64,000 nucleotides of DNA from Bacillus siamensis KCTC 13613 (GCF_000262045.1 NZ_AJVF01000040.1:186001-250000); one strand, 5' to 3'; shown: positions 1 to 8,242, numbered from the stretch's first letter. Notes: a model not told the origin generated them from the sequence alone. Made by a program: numbers and translations.

Positions 1-177
1 CCCAGAGGCTTTAACCCATGTTTTTTCAACGCCGAGAATATGGTCGTCAATCATTTTTTTTCCGATAAACGGTCCGGTCAGCTCAGTGCCGACCGCAATA
101 ATGAGCAGAACGACCGCCCATATCAGCAGCTTTTTGTATTGAAGCGCGTAATTCCATAATCTTCTTCCGGTCTTCAT
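1..177 (-). CDS. bmrD: BmrD, drug-exporting ABC half-transporter, N-terminal fragment
   Basis: Only the first 59 codons lie in the window; the gene runs off the left edge. The visible part is a positively charged start (MKTGRRLWNYALQYKK) followed by a hydrophobic helix and the ELTGPFIGKKMIDDHILG segment typical of the first membrane span of type I ABC exporters. The ATG overlaps the bmrC stop by four bases (ATGA), so the two are translationally coupled. In B. subtilis YheH (BmrD) pairs with YheI (BmrC) as a heterodimeric multidrug exporter whose BmrD half carries the catalytically competent ATP site. Identity comes from this fragment plus the complete partner next to it. Confidence 0.85.
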   Translation of the reverse strand, partial: MKTGRRLWNYALQYKKLLIWAVVLLIIAVGTELTGPFIGKKMIDDHILGVEKTWVKASG

Positions 178-1931
178 GCGCCCGTCCCCCCTTCTTCAAG
201 AGAGGGCAGCTGCTGCCTCTCATATTGTTCGCGATACCAGCCATTCTTCGCCAACAGCTCCTGATGCGTGCCTCTTTCAGACACCCGCCCTTCATCCATG
301 ACGAGAATGAGATCTGCGTGTTCAACTGCCGAGAGCCGGTGAGTAGTGATAATCGTTGTTTTATGCCGCCTTTTTTTACGGATGCTGTCAATGATGGCAG
401 CTTCCGTTTTCGCGTCTACCGCAGAAAGCGAATCATCTAATATGAGAATGTCCGGATCTGTCAAAAGCGCTCTCGCAATTGAGATGCGCTGTTTTTGTCC
501 GCCGGAGAGCGCTACCCCCTTCTCGCCGACAAGCGTCTCAAGCCCTTCTGAAAGCATGCCGATATCTTGTTTAAAATGCGCATCCTTCAGCGCGCTGCCG
601 ATTTCCTCTTCGGTTGCGTCCTGCCGACCGTAAAGCAGATTTTCCTTCACCGTCTTTGAAAATAAAATATGATCCTGCGGCACATAGCCGATCCACCCTC
701 GGAGCTTCTCAAGCGGAATCTCCTGAATCGGAACGCCTGTAAACGTGATGGCTCCCGCACCGGGCGGATATTCACGCAGCAGCTGCTTAATGATCGTCGT
801 CTTTCCGCTTCCCGTTTTTCCGACAATGCCGAGTGTCTGCCCTTTTTCAACGGAAAATGATACATCGGAAACAGCCGGTCCCGCTCCGCTCGGGTACGTA
901 AAAGTCACTTGTTCAAAAACAAGACGCCCGGGCTCCTTAATATCGGCGGGCTGCTTGGGCCCTGTCACATCAGGCTCATAGGAAAGGGTCTCATTGACAC
1001 GGTCTAAGGAGGCATTGCCGCGCTGCATGATATTGATTAATTCTCCGATCGCAAACATCGGCCAGATCATCATTCCGAGATACACGTTAAACGATACCAG
1101 CTCTCCCAGCGTCAGCCGGTTTTGAAAAACGAGATAGGCGCCGTAGCCGAGACCGATGAGATAGCTGAGTCCGACAAGAAGTTTCACAGTCGGTTCAAAG
1201 AGTGAATCGATAAACGCCACCTTCATGTTTTTCTCGTATACATCCGCCGTCATATCACCGAAACGGCTGACATCATTTTTTTCCTGCACAAAAGCCCGAA
1301 TGACCCGCACGCCGGATACCGACTCCAGCACCTTGTCATTTAATGATCCGAAAGCATCCTGCGCTTCCGTAAACCGCTCATGGATCTTTTTTCCGTACAG
1401 ACTGACCGCAGCCGCCATAATCGGCAGCGGGATAATCGCGGCAAATGTCAGCTTCCAGCTGATGAGGAGCCCCATTGTCAAAAATATCGTCAGCATATAC
1501 ATCGTCGAATCGACGAGTGTTAGGACCCCGAAGCCCGTCGTCATACTGACGGCCTGCAAATCATTCGTCCCCCGCGCCATTAAATCGCCCGTTCTGTATT
1601 TCTCAAAAAACGGCGGTGACATTTGAAGAAGCCTTCCCATCAGTTTTGATCGGAGAATTTTCTCCATGACATTCGCCCCGCCGAAAAGCTGGTACATCCA
1701 AAAATAGGACAGCAAATAAACGGCTGCCGTTAAAGCGAGAAACACACATATGTAAAACAGCATCCCGCTTTTCGTAAACACGCCCGCCTTCATATCGTCT
1801 ATTGCGTTGCCGAGAAGTTTCGGCGGGAACATTTCAATGACATTCACAATCAATAACAGAACAATCGCTGTCGTATAGCGCAGCCAATAGGCTTTAAAAA
1901 ACCAAGCGAGCTTTTTTAATACAGTAAACAA
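174..1931 (-). CDS. bmrC: BmrC, heterodimeric multidrug ABC exporter subunit
   Basis: A 585-residue protein, the length of B. subtilis YheI. Six membrane spans fill about residues 1-300, followed by an ATPase domain with Walker A GIVGKTGSGKTTI, signature LSGGQKQR, Walker B ILILDDSLSAVD and a switch His (TTHRLSAVEHAD). It sits in the plasma membrane and is expected to export drugs together with BmrD. A leader peptide gene, a strong promoter and an attenuator hairpin lie upstream (2045-2284), so synthesis is probably induced by ribosome-targeting drugs, as described for bmrB-bmrC-bmrD in B. subtilis. The start at 1931 is an ATG after a weak purine-rich site. Confidence 0.93.
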   Translation of the reverse strand: MFTVLKKLAWFFKAYWLRYTTAIVLLLIVNVIEMFPPKLLGNAIDDMKAGVFTKSGMLFYICVFLALTAAVYLLSYFWMYQLFGGANVMEKILRSKLMGRLLQMSPPFFEKYRTGDLMARGTNDLQAVSMTTGFGVLTLVDSTMYMLTIFLTMGLLISWKLTFAAIIPLPIMAAAVSLYGKKIHERFTEAQDAFGSLNDKVLESVSGVRVIRAFVQEKNDVSRFGDMTADVYEKNMKVAFIDSLFEPTVKLLVGLSYLIGLGYGAYLVFQNRLTLGELVSFNVYLGMMIWPMFAIGELINIMQRGNASLDRVNETLSYEPDVTGPKQPADIKEPGRLVFEQVTFTYPSGAGPAVSDVSFSVEKGQTLGIVGKTGSGKTTIIKQLLREYPPGAGAITFTGVPIQEIPLEKLRGWIGYVPQDHILFSKTVKENLLYGRQDATEEEIGSALKDAHFKQDIGMLSEGLETLVGEKGVALSGGQKQRISIARALLTDPDILILDDSLSAVDAKTEAAIIDSIRKKRRHKTTIITTHRLSAVEHADLILVMDEGRVSERGTHQELLAKNGWYREQYERQQLPSLEEGGTGA

Positions 1932-2044
1932 ATACCGTCATCCCCTTTCATGAATCAGCCGCCATCAAGTTTTTCCGGATTGTTTTTCATTGTTTTCGCT
2001 AATACCGCCACATGCATCACACCTGTCTTTCCTTCATTTTTTTG

Positions 2045-2084
2045 TATAAAAAAAGACATGAAGCGTCAGCTCCATGCCTCTTAT
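2045..2084 (-). terminator. Attenuator terminator in the bmrCD leader
   Basis: On the minus strand, AAGAGGCATGGAGC and GCTTCATGTCTTTT can pair over about 14 bp (three G-U) around a TGAC loop and are followed by a T run. It lies between the leader peptide stop (2146) and the bmrC start (1931), the position of a transcription attenuator. A second possible stem (GGTGCAG with CTGTACC, 2097-2129) precedes it and could take part in switching. Confidence 0.75.
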
Positions 2085-2145
2085 TATTATAAATAAGGTA
2101 CAGACCCGCCTGTTATGCGCGACTGCACCGTTTTTAAGCAAATGT

Positions 2146-2220
2146 TCAGAAAACGGAAGATGTATGGCAGTTACGCCGATATTCAGCTGAAGATGATTTG
2201 ACAAGCTTTAATGCTGACAT
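2146..2220 (-). CDS. bmrB: Leader peptide of the bmrCD operon (BmrB-like)
   Basis: A 24-codon reading frame begins MSALKLVKSS and ends HTSSVF. It has a strong ribosome site (AAAAGGAGG) eight bases before the ATG and sits 25 bases downstream of a near-consensus sigma-A promoter. It ends about 60 bases before the attenuator hairpin. In B. subtilis the small gene yheJ (bmrB) in this place acts as a sensor: stalled translation in the presence of antibiotics lets transcription continue into bmrCD. The frame here is shorter than the roughly 54 codons I recall for B. subtilis BmrB, so the name is by position and layout. Another ATG (MDHVS..., 14 codons) lies only two bases after the ribosome site and is less likely. 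Confidence 0.65.
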   Translation of the reverse strand: MSALKLVKSSSAEYRRNCHTSSVF

Positions 2221-2255
2221 GATCCATACCTCCTTTTTTCCTATATTATTCCTTT

Positions 2256-2284
2256 ATCATATAAACGAATCCTTTTTTTGTCAA
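2256..2284 (-). promoter_or_regulatory. Sigma-A promoter of the bmr operon
   Basis: TTGACA (2279-2284) and TATGAT (2256-2261) on the minus strand are separated by exactly 17 bases. One mismatch to consensus makes it among the strongest promoters in the window, which fits control by attenuation and repression rather than by weak initiation. Confidence 0.85.
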
Positions 2285-2352
2285 TACAGGTTTTAGATTT
2301 CTTCCGTACGGGTATCGTTTTGTAAACCTTTTTTACTGAAAGGATGAGGCCG

Positions 2353-2853
2353 ATGTTTCACGCGGACCGGTTGATTGCAGCTTTTGACGGAAGTCATGAT
2401 AGCAAGAAAGCGCTTCAAAAAGCGATAGACCTTGCAAAAACATTTCACGCGAATTTAACGGTCGTGCATTCTCACAATGCAAAAGATACCCAGACGATTG
2501 TCGATCCCCCGAGGCCGGGAGCCGGCGCCACGTATATCGGCGGCGGGATTGCAAGCGTTCCCGACCCGCTTCAAGCGGAAAGAATCCCCCCTGACCCGAT
2601 GATTTATGAAGACCGTACGGAAGAAATCATTGCCGAAGCGAGAATGCTGATGAACGACAGCCAGATTGACGGGGATATCGACATTTTAGAAGGTGATCCC
2701 GCTGATGCCATTATCGAACATGCCGACCGCATATCGGCGGATCTGATCGTCATGGGGAGCAGGGACCAGAACAGGCTGAAAAAACTTTTATTCGGAAGCG
2801 TCAGTGAAAAGCTGTCATCAAAATCCGACATTCCGGTGCTGATCGTAAAATAA
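2353..2853 (+). CDS. nhaX: NhaX, universal stress (UspA-family) protein
   Basis: The 166-residue product has the UspA fold pattern: DRLIAAFDGSHDSKKAL at the N terminus and the nucleotide-loop motif GSRDQNRLKKLLFGSVSEKL near the C terminus, ending in the last strand IPVLIVK. It matches B. subtilis NhaX (YheK) in length and sequence as I recall it. A cytoplasmic ATP-binding stress protein is expected; its exact job is unknown. I prefer the ATG at 2353 (AAAGGA nine bases upstream) over the ATG at 2344, which abuts that site. In B. subtilis this gene adjoins the Na+/H+ antiporter gene nhaC; here nhaC is absent from the neighbourhood. Confidence 0.88.
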   Translation: MFHADRLIAAFDGSHDSKKALQKAIDLAKTFHANLTVVHSHNAKDTQTIVDPPRPGAGATYIGGGIASVPDPLQAERIPPDPMIYEDRTEEIIAEARMLMNDSQIDGDIDILEGDPADAIIEHADRISADLIVMGSRDQNRLKKLLFGSVSEKLSSKSDIPVLIVK

Positions 2854-2863
2854 TCCTTTCTGT

Positions 2864-2893
2864 ACAGCAGCTTAATCAAAAGCTGCTTTTTTT
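2864..2893. terminator. Terminator between nhaX and the YmcC-like gene
   Basis: AGCAGCT/AGCTGCT stem with a seven-base loop, then a T run on the plus strand. It ends nhaX and touches the stop of the convergent gene. Confidence 0.7.
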
Positions 2894-3443
2894 AAAGCTC
2901 CCGGCTGTTTCCTCTTTTTTTCGGCATTACAAAAAAACTCGCCATGATCAAAAAATCAATGCACAGCACGACAGACCAGCCCTTCAACAGCCTGCTGAGC
3001 GCTTCGGTGCGGGAAGCGTCCTGAATGAGAAATACCGTTCCGGCTAAAAGAACGCCGCCGATGACAAATGCTAATACATGTCTTCCCCATCCTTTTGCAT
3101 AATGTTTGGCATAATCCAGTCCGTACCGCTTGACCGGTTTTGCCCCTTCCTTTACGACATAATAGCGGAAACGCTCATCCGCCCATTGAATCATGCTTTT
3201 TCCGAAGGCGACAGACACTCCGATATAAACGGCCGCCACTGCATGCGCCATAGTCGCTGTCGCCCCTCTGTATAAATCAGCTGCAGCCGCCGCAAACAAT
3301 ACGGCATCAAGTAAAGGAATGAGAGCGAAAAAAAACATTCCGAGCTTTTGCCGCCTGAATAAATACCGCGCCGCCAATCCGAAGATAACAGCCGCCCAAA
3401 AAGCAGCCTCACAAATGACAATCAACCAAGCAATCGCGTTCAA
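2892..3443 (-). CDS. Small integral membrane protein, YmcC-like
   Basis: The 183-residue product has about five hydrophobic spans (near residues 3-25, 33-53, 62-80, 122-140 and 157-174) and a charged loop (ADERFRYYVVKEG...). It resembles B. subtilis YmcC, a membrane protein of unknown function and similar length; this is recall, not alignment. It starts with TTG at 3443 (AAGGGGG eight bases upstream) and is divergent from a TetR regulator, sharing a 109-base intergenic region with a palindromic operator. The pairing implies that the regulator represses this gene. In B. subtilis ymcC adjoins pksA, which is the same pairing at another locus. Confidence 0.7.
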   Translation of the reverse strand: MNAIAWLIVICEAAFWAAVIFGLAARYLFRRQKLGMFFFALIPLLDAVLFAAAAADLYRGATATMAHAVAAVYIGVSVAFGKSMIQWADERFRYYVVKEGAKPVKRYGLDYAKHYAKGWGRHVLAFVIGGVLLAGTVFLIQDASRTEALSRLLKGWSVVLCIDFLIMASFFVMPKKRGNSREL

Positions 3444-3474
3444 TCCGGTTCCCCCTTATCGTTTTCTAAAATGC

Positions 3475-3503
3475 ATTGTAACACCTCTTTTTATTTAATA
3501 CAA
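3475..3503 (-). promoter_or_regulatory. Promoter of the YmcC-like gene
   Basis: TTGTAT (3498-3503) and TACAAT (3475-3480) on the minus strand with a 17-base spacer. The -35 lies inside the palindrome at 3496-3511. Confidence 0.6.
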
Positions 3504-3511
3504 TTGTATTA
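3496..3511. promoter_or_regulatory. Palindromic operator between divergent genes
   Basis: TAATACAATTGTATTA is a perfect 16-base palindrome. It covers the -35 of the minus-strand promoter and a possible -35 (TTGTAT, 3504-3509, with TATTTT 17 bases on) for the TetR gene. That is the expected place for an autoregulating TetR repressor to bind. Confidence 0.65.
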
Positions 3512-3551
3512 TAAAATTGCAAGAAATATTTTTTCCTGTTACACTGGAGAC

Positions 3552-4136
3552 ATGCCTAAAATCATCGATCATGAAAAAAGAAGAAAACAAATAGCCGAAG
3601 CCACTTGGCGGACGATTTTGGAGCGGGGCATGGAAGGAGCGACAGTGAGAAACATCGCCCGGGAAGCGGGTCTTTCTTTAGGCGCGCTGAGGCACTATTT
3701 CACCACTCAGGACGAACTTTTAGGGTATGCGATGACCCTCGTAAAAGAAAAAGCGGCCGCCAGAATTAACGAAGTTGCCATGAAAGATCTGCCGCCGAAA
3801 GAAAAAGCGGTGCGTCTGATGCTTGAAATCATCCCGACAGATGAAGAAACGATGGCTGAAATGGAGGTATGGTTCGCTTTCACAGCTTATGCCAGACATA
3901 AGGGAGAAGAGTTTCATCCCCAGCATGACGGGATCTTGGCATATATACGAGGTCTGATTGACTGGCTGGATGATAATAAGCATCTGAAACCAAATCTTGA
4001 TAAAGAGACAGAAGCGGAGAAATTGTATGCCATTGCCGACGGATTGGCGCTGCATGCACTGCTTGAACCTGAGCGTCTTTCAAAAGAGAAAATCTCCCGC
4101 GTGCTCGTTCAGCATGTCGAGTCTCTTTTTATCTGA
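3552..4136 (+). CDS. TetR-family repressor, PksA-like
   Basis: A 194-residue regulator starting MPKIIDHEKRRKQIAEATW. The helix-turn-helix is at about residues 28-50 (TVRNIAREAGLSLGALRHYF), followed by an all-helical ligand domain (AEMEVWFAFTAYARH, DGLALHALLEPERLS) of the TetR_C_6/BetI type. The sequence resembles B. subtilis PksA, the TetR gene at the head of the pksX region. I choose the ATG at 3552 because the family begins MPK.IDHE; its ribosome site (GGAG two bases before) is weak. The divergent YmcC-like gene and the palindrome between them suggest local autoregulation. Whether it also acts on polyketide genes cannot be seen here. Confidence 0.8.
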   Translation: MPKIIDHEKRRKQIAEATWRTILERGMEGATVRNIAREAGLSLGALRHYFTTQDELLGYAMTLVKEKAAARINEVAMKDLPPKEKAVRLMLEIIPTDEETMAEMEVWFAFTAYARHKGEEFHPQHDGILAYIRGLIDWLDDNKHLKPNLDKETEAEKLYAIADGLALHALLEPERLSKEKISRVLVQHVESLFI

Positions 4137-4143
4137 CAGAAGC

Positions 4144-4173
4144 AAAAAGGCCGGATTGTTTCCGGCCTTTTTT
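4144..4173. terminator. Bidirectional terminator between the TetR gene and dat
   Basis: AAAAAGGCCGGA / TCCGGCCTTTTT stem with A and T tracts on both sides, between convergent genes. Confidence 0.85.
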
Positions 4174-4176
4174 CGT

Positions 4177-5028
4177 TTATGACTGAACGCCGATCTCCTG
4201 CTGAATGCTCAATTGAAAAGCCTCTTGAATCGTTTTGGCTACAGGACCCGGCACACCGCTGCCGACCGGTTTTCCGTCAAGGGTTACGATCGGGATTAGT
4301 TCAGAGGTTGTCGACGAGATGAAAATTTCATCCGCGTTTCTGAGTTCGTCTTCAGTAAGGGGCTTCTCCCGCACCTCAATCCCGTTTTCTTTCATCAGCC
4401 CTAAAAGTTTCATCCGCGTAATGCCGTTTAAAATCAGCTCATTTGCAGGATGCGTCCGGACGGTGCCGTTTATGACGGCGTATACATTGGAAGAGGTTCC
4501 TTCCGTGACCGCTCCGTCCCTTATCAGCACCGCTTCATAAGCGCCTGCTTCATAGGCTTTTTGTTTTACCATCACATTATACAGTAAATTCAGACTCTTA
4601 ATGTCACACCTCAGCCAGCGCTTGTCTTCGGCCGTTATGGCCTGCGCCCCTGCTTTTTGTTCATTTTCCGGTTTTTTCACTGAAAAGGTGTATGCTGTTG
4701 TCTGCGGCTCCAATCCTTCGTCATACTGGTGCTTCCGGGGCGCCTTCCCTCTCGTCGTCTGAATATAGACCCCGCCGTCAATGAGTTTGTTTTCCTGTAC
4801 GAGCTTTTGGAGATCCCATTCTATGTCTTCTGCGGAGAACGGCAGGGTGATGCCGATTTCTGCGGCGCTTCTGAAAAGACGGCCGATATGCTCATGCAGA
4901 CCGAATAAAACGCCGTTGTATACTCTGATGACTTCATACACACCGTCACCGAATTGATATCCGCGATCCTCAATATCAACTGCGGCTTTTTCACGATCAA
5001 TCAACTGGCCGTTTACCAATGTCTTCAT
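4177..5028 (-). CDS. dat: D-alanine (D-amino-acid) aminotransferase
   Basis: A 283-residue fold-type IV PLP enzyme. It interconverts D-alanine and 2-oxoglutarate with D-glutamate and pyruvate, supplying D-amino acids for the wall. Family marks are [17 protein letters not shown] near residue 21, the PLP lysine in CDIKSLNLL (about Lys144), and [10 protein letters not shown] / [11 protein letters not shown] near the C terminus. The start at 5028 has AGGAGGG five bases upstream; an upstream ATG at 5043 lacks a ribosome site and would add five residues. B. subtilis Dat (YheM) has the same length and the same neighbour yheN. Confidence 0.93.
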   Translation of the reverse strand: MKTLVNGQLIDREKAAVDIEDRGYQFGDGVYEVIRVYNGVLFGLHEHIGRLFRSAAEIGITLPFSAEDIEWDLQKLVQENKLIDGGVYIQTTRGKAPRKHQYDEGLEPQTTAYTFSVKKPENEQKAGAQAITAEDKRWLRCDIKSLNLLYNVMVKQKAYEAGAYEAVLIRDGAVTEGTSSNVYAVINGTVRTHPANELILNGITRMKLLGLMKENGIEVREKPLTEDELRNADEIFISSTTSELIPIVTLDGKPVGSGVPGPVAKTIQEAFQLSIQQEIGVQS

Positions 5029-5284
5029 GTAAACCCTCCTCATCGTTATCTGCCGTGATGCGGATTCTCAGCTGTTATTGTCAACTATTCTATCATATTG
5101 AACAAGCAGGCAGCGGAGTTTATTTTTTTCTTAAAATCTTATTATTCGACATATTTTCTATGTCTTTTCCAGTTTTGTTCCTGTATACTTGATTCGACAT
5201 ACATATGCTGTTAACTTTTGGCACTATGCAAGCCTCTGCTGTTATCGGCATTATGAAGAAATTTATGCTACTGGAGAGATTGTT

Positions 5285-6133
5285 ATGCGCAAGACAAAAG
5301 AAGGTGCTTCCCCTTCTCTGTTTTCATTAGCTTTTAAACTTACGAGTTTAGCAGTTTTGTGCGGACTGCTTCTGGTAATCGTCATAATGGGTTATTCCGC
5401 TTCCGCCGCAAAAAATAAACAGGTCACCGTGACTGCAAACGGGCAGCTTCGAGATGAAACAGAAAGCCTGCGGCTGAAAAACGATTCTCCCGACATCCTG
5501 CTTAAACATTTGCAGAAAGAGCGGGACACGGGAAAAAAAACGGTATATTTAACCTTTGACGACGGGCCGTCTCCTTATACTGAACAGCTGTTGAATGTAT
5601 TGAAGGCAAATGGCGCAAAGGCCACTTTTTTTATGCTTGAACCGCGGATGAAAGCCTATAGACATTCCGTGCAAAGAGCGAATCAGGAAGGAATCGCGCT
5701 CGGCCTGCATGGCGTGACGCACGATAATCACCTGTTTTATCAAACACCGACATCGCCGCTGAAAGAAATGCAGCAGGGACGTGATACGCTCCAGGCCATC
5801 ACGGGAGTGAAAACGGATCTTGTCCGCACGCCTTACGGCAGCAAACCGTCATTGACAGACACCCAGATCAAACATCTCGAAAGAGGCGGCTTCGTGTACT
5901 GGGACTGGACGATTGACAGTGAGGACTGGAAATACAAAAATGCCCGGTACGTGCCGGAAGTATTGAATCAGCTCGCATATTTGGAAAGCGTCCATACGAG
6001 CAGGCCGCATGTCATTTTAATGCACGATCTGCCTGCGACCGTGCATGCTTTGCCGAGCCTGATCCAAAAACTGAAAGCCCAAGGCTACTCCTTTGATATT
6101 CTGACGGACCAGATGATTCCCGTCCATGAATAA
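5285..6133 (+). CDS. yheN: YheN, membrane-anchored polysaccharide deacetylase
   Basis: A 282-residue NodB-type deacetylase with an N-terminal membrane anchor (about residues 14-38). The catalytic region begins KKTVYLTFDDGPSPYT: the DD pair gives the base and the first metal ligand, HGVTHDNH gives the two metal His, and RTPYGSK and VILMHD complete the family motifs. It should act outside the membrane on peptidoglycan amino sugars. I start at the ATG at 5285, which follows GGAGA and gives the B. subtilis length of 282; the longer open frame upstream has no ribosome site. It is divergent from dat. Confidence 0.88.
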   Translation: MRKTKEGASPSLFSLAFKLTSLAVLCGLLLVIVIMGYSASAAKNKQVTVTANGQLRDETESLRLKNDSPDILLKHLQKERDTGKKTVYLTFDDGPSPYTEQLLNVLKANGAKATFFMLEPRMKAYRHSVQRANQEGIALGLHGVTHDNHLFYQTPTSPLKEMQQGRDTLQAITGVKTDLVRTPYGSKPSLTDTQIKHLERGGFVYWDWTIDSEDWKYKNARYVPEVLNQLAYLESVHTSRPHVILMHDLPATVHALPSLIQKLKAQGYSFDILTDQMIPVHE

Positions 6134-6169
6134 GAAAAAGCCGGATCTGTATATGATCCGGCTTTTTTT
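6134..6169. terminator. Bidirectional terminator between yheN and srtN
   Basis: AAAAAGCCGGATC / GATCCGGCTTTTT stem with a short loop, between convergent genes. Confidence 0.88.
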
Positions 6170-6911
6170 ATATCGCGGCGCTGATCCGCTTTGCAAATTC
6201 ACCGATCTTCTCATGGATGACAAGATCAAATAAATGGTCGCAATATGTCGGCTCAAGATTAATGATCACCTGCTTCAAACCGGGAATCCGGCTCGCATCC
6301 TCTGGGACAAACCTTGCCGGCGCCACCTCAAGCGAAGTGCCGATCACAAGAAGGAGATCAGCTTGATCAAGCTTTTCATAAAGGGTTTCAAAATGCTGGA
6401 CGAGATCGCCGAAAAGTACGACATCCGTCTTTAATACAGTGCCGCAAACCGCATGATCTCCGGTTTCCGCCGTACATTCCGGAACTTCTTCCTTCAGCAG
6501 ATGAGAAAGCCCGTAGCGCGCTCCGCAGCGGGGGCATGCGGCGGTCTGAATTGAACCGTGAAGCTCATAGACACTGCTGCTTCCCGCTTTCTTATGCAGC
6601 CCGTCAATATTCTGCGTGAAAATGTCTACCTGCTTTCCCCGCTTTTCAAGGTCTGCCAAATACTTATGGCCGGCATTCGGTTCATAGCTTCCGCTCATTT
6701 TCATCTGAAACAGCTGTTTGAATTTGGGCCAGAAGTCACGCGGACGGCGTTCAAAGTATTCCCTGCTCATCGCTTCCATTCTGGAGGTGTCTTCGGTCCA
6801 TATACCGCCCGCGGAACGAAAATCTGGAATGCCGGATTCCGTGCTCATTCCCGCTCCCGTCAGCACCGCGATACGTTCAGCCTGATTGATCAATGTCATA
6901 AACGCTTCCAC
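6168..6911 (-). CDS. srtN: SrtN, sirtuin-type NAD-dependent protein deacetylase
   Basis: A 247-residue class U-like sirtuin. Motifs are GAGMSTESGIPDFRS (NAD binding), TQNIDGLHKKAG and ELHGSIQTAACPRCG (catalytic His and the first zinc Cys pair), a second Cys pair in the VPEC...CGTVL stretch, and GTSLEVAPA. It removes acetyl groups from protein lysines using NAD+. The chosen start is GTG at 6911, giving exactly the B. subtilis SrtN (YhdZ) length; an ATG at 6938 would add nine basic residues, and one at 6899 would cut into the conserved part. Confidence 0.9.
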   Translation of the reverse strand: MEAFMTLINQAERIAVLTGAGMSTESGIPDFRSAGGIWTEDTSRMEAMSREYFERRPRDFWPKFKQLFQMKMSGSYEPNAGHKYLADLEKRGKQVDIFTQNIDGLHKKAGSSSVYELHGSIQTAACPRCGARYGLSHLLKEEVPECTAETGDHAVCGTVLKTDVVLFGDLVQHFETLYEKLDQADLLLVIGTSLEVAPARFVPEDASRIPGLKQVIINLEPTYCDHLFDLVIHEKIGEFAKRISAAI

Positions 6912-6949
6912 TCTTCCACCGCCTTTTCTTTTTATCATATCATGAAAAA

Positions 6950-6981
6950 AGAACGGCGCCTGTTATGCCCGTTCTTTTTCT
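6950..6981 (-). terminator. Terminator overlapping the yhdY stop
   Basis: AAAAAGAACGG and CCGTTCTTTTTT pair around an 11-base loop. The upstream arm lies in the last codons of yhdY. Confidence 0.7.
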
Positions 6982-8078
6982 CCGGAATGATCCTTCACAT
7001 GAACCGGATCATCGTGGCTTTTCTGTTTTACGAATACATTCTGGCCCGGATAGGCGAATTCCACGCCTTCCTCCGCAAAAATATCAATAATCCGGCGGTT
7101 GATATCCTGCCGCACGTCCAGGCTTTCCGCCCAAACGATGGTCTTAGTGTAAAAGTTGAAAAAAAGATTGTAATAGCTGTCCGCAAACACGTCAAAGTTA
7201 ACCATAATCGTATCATCATGCACGCCTTCATGTTCACGAAGCATTTCTCTGAGCCTCGTGATGCACCGCTCTAAACGATCAATCGGCGTCGCATAAGAGA
7301 CACGAACGGAAAACGTGATCTGCCGCTTCGTCATTCTCGTCCAGTTTGTGATGGCTTCCATCGACAGCGTTGAATTGGGCACAGTGACGAGCGCCCCCTG
7401 CGCAGTCCGGAACCTTGTGCTTCGGAATGTGATATCTTCTACGCCCCCCGTCACAGATGACGTCTCGACCCAGTCGCCGATCGTAAACGGCTTCTCCGTA
7501 ATGATGATTATGCCGCCGAAAAAATTGCTGATCGTATCTTTAGCCGCAAGCGCGAACGCCAATCCGCCTAGTCCGAGTCCGGCCACAAACCCATTTACAT
7601 CATAATTGAATTCCTGTGCGATCACGCTGACGCTGAGTGCGAGAATGACAAAGCGAAGCACCTTGGATAAAAACGGCGCCAAAATGTCATCCATATCAAG
7701 CTCAAAGCGCTGATTGACTTTATGAAATAAAAAGGAAGACGCCGATGTCAGATTGCAAAGCCCCCAGGCGATCAGCGCTATGATCAGAGAGCGGTACATT
7801 TTTTTGACAATGTCCATCTGCCCGTCTAAAAACGGCGAATACTCAATCGCTAAAAACAGCCCCAGCGCAACGAAAAACCACCTGGCCGGCTTATCAAACG
7901 CTACGGCAATCTGTTTGAATATATCGGTTTTCGGTTTGTTCGCCAATTTGTAAACAAGCTGGAAAAAGTATTTGACAAACAGCTTTCTCAAAATGAGAAA
8001 AGCCGCTAAAATCCCAATGCTGATACAGATCTGCAAAATATGGTCAAGAGTAAAAAAGCTCTTAAAATGTGTCACCAT
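6963..8078 (-). CDS. yhdY: YhdY, small-conductance mechanosensitive channel (MscS family)
   Basis: A 371-residue membrane protein, the same length as B. subtilis YhdY. Several spans precede the MscS pore helix and beta domain (about residues 150-240: GLGLGGLAFALAAKDTISNFFGGIIII, then KPFTIGDWVETSSVTGGVEDITFRSTR and VPNSTLS). It is expected to open under membrane tension and release solutes. The start is ATG at 8078 with AAAGGAG eight bases upstream; a longer frame to 8132 has no site. The distal C-terminal part carries the usual MscS soluble domain. Confidence 0.88.
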   Translation of the reverse strand: MVTHFKSFFTLDHILQICISIGILAAFLILRKLFVKYFFQLVYKLANKPKTDIFKQIAVAFDKPARWFFVALGLFLAIEYSPFLDGQMDIVKKMYRSLIIALIAWGLCNLTSASSFLFHKVNQRFELDMDDILAPFLSKVLRFVILALSVSVIAQEFNYDVNGFVAGLGLGGLAFALAAKDTISNFFGGIIIITEKPFTIGDWVETSSVTGGVEDITFRSTRFRTAQGALVTVPNSTLSMEAITNWTRMTKRQITFSVRVSYATPIDRLERCITRLREMLREHEGVHDDTIMVNFDVFADSYYNLFFNFYTKTIVWAESLDVRQDINRRIIDIFAEEGVEFAYPGQNVFVKQKSHDDPVHVKDHSGEKERA

Positions 8079-8163
8079 GGCATATACTCCTTTGTCTTGT
8101 CGAAAATCCATTATACTAAAACATTCGGACATCAGCTTCTTTTAATGTCTTTATGAAAGCCTG

Positions 8164-8198
8164 AAAAACCCCGGCAGCAGAACACAGCCGGGGTTTTT
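8164..8198. terminator. Terminator after yhdX
   Basis: A perfect AAAAACCCCGGC / GCCGGGGTTTTT stem with an 11-base loop lies 45 bases past the yhdX stop on the minus strand. Confidence 0.85.
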
Positions 8199-8242
8199 CA
8201 CAAATTCGTTCATCTTTCAGCCAGATACAACAGGGGCAGGCA

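Noticed and set aside
2185..2228. Alternative 14-codon bmr leader starting MDHVS
   Set aside because: Its ATG is two bases from the ribosome site; the ATG at 2220 has optimal spacing.
3540..3552. Leaderless transcript for the TetR gene (TTGCAA-17-TACACT ending at the ATG)
   Set aside because: The promoter with its -35 inside the palindrome is equally good and gives a normal short leader; the sequence cannot decide.
6558..7274. A 238-codon plus-strand frame opposite srtN and yhdY
   Set aside because: It lies wholly antisense to two conserved genes, has no ribosome site, and its composition is that of a mirrored coding strand.
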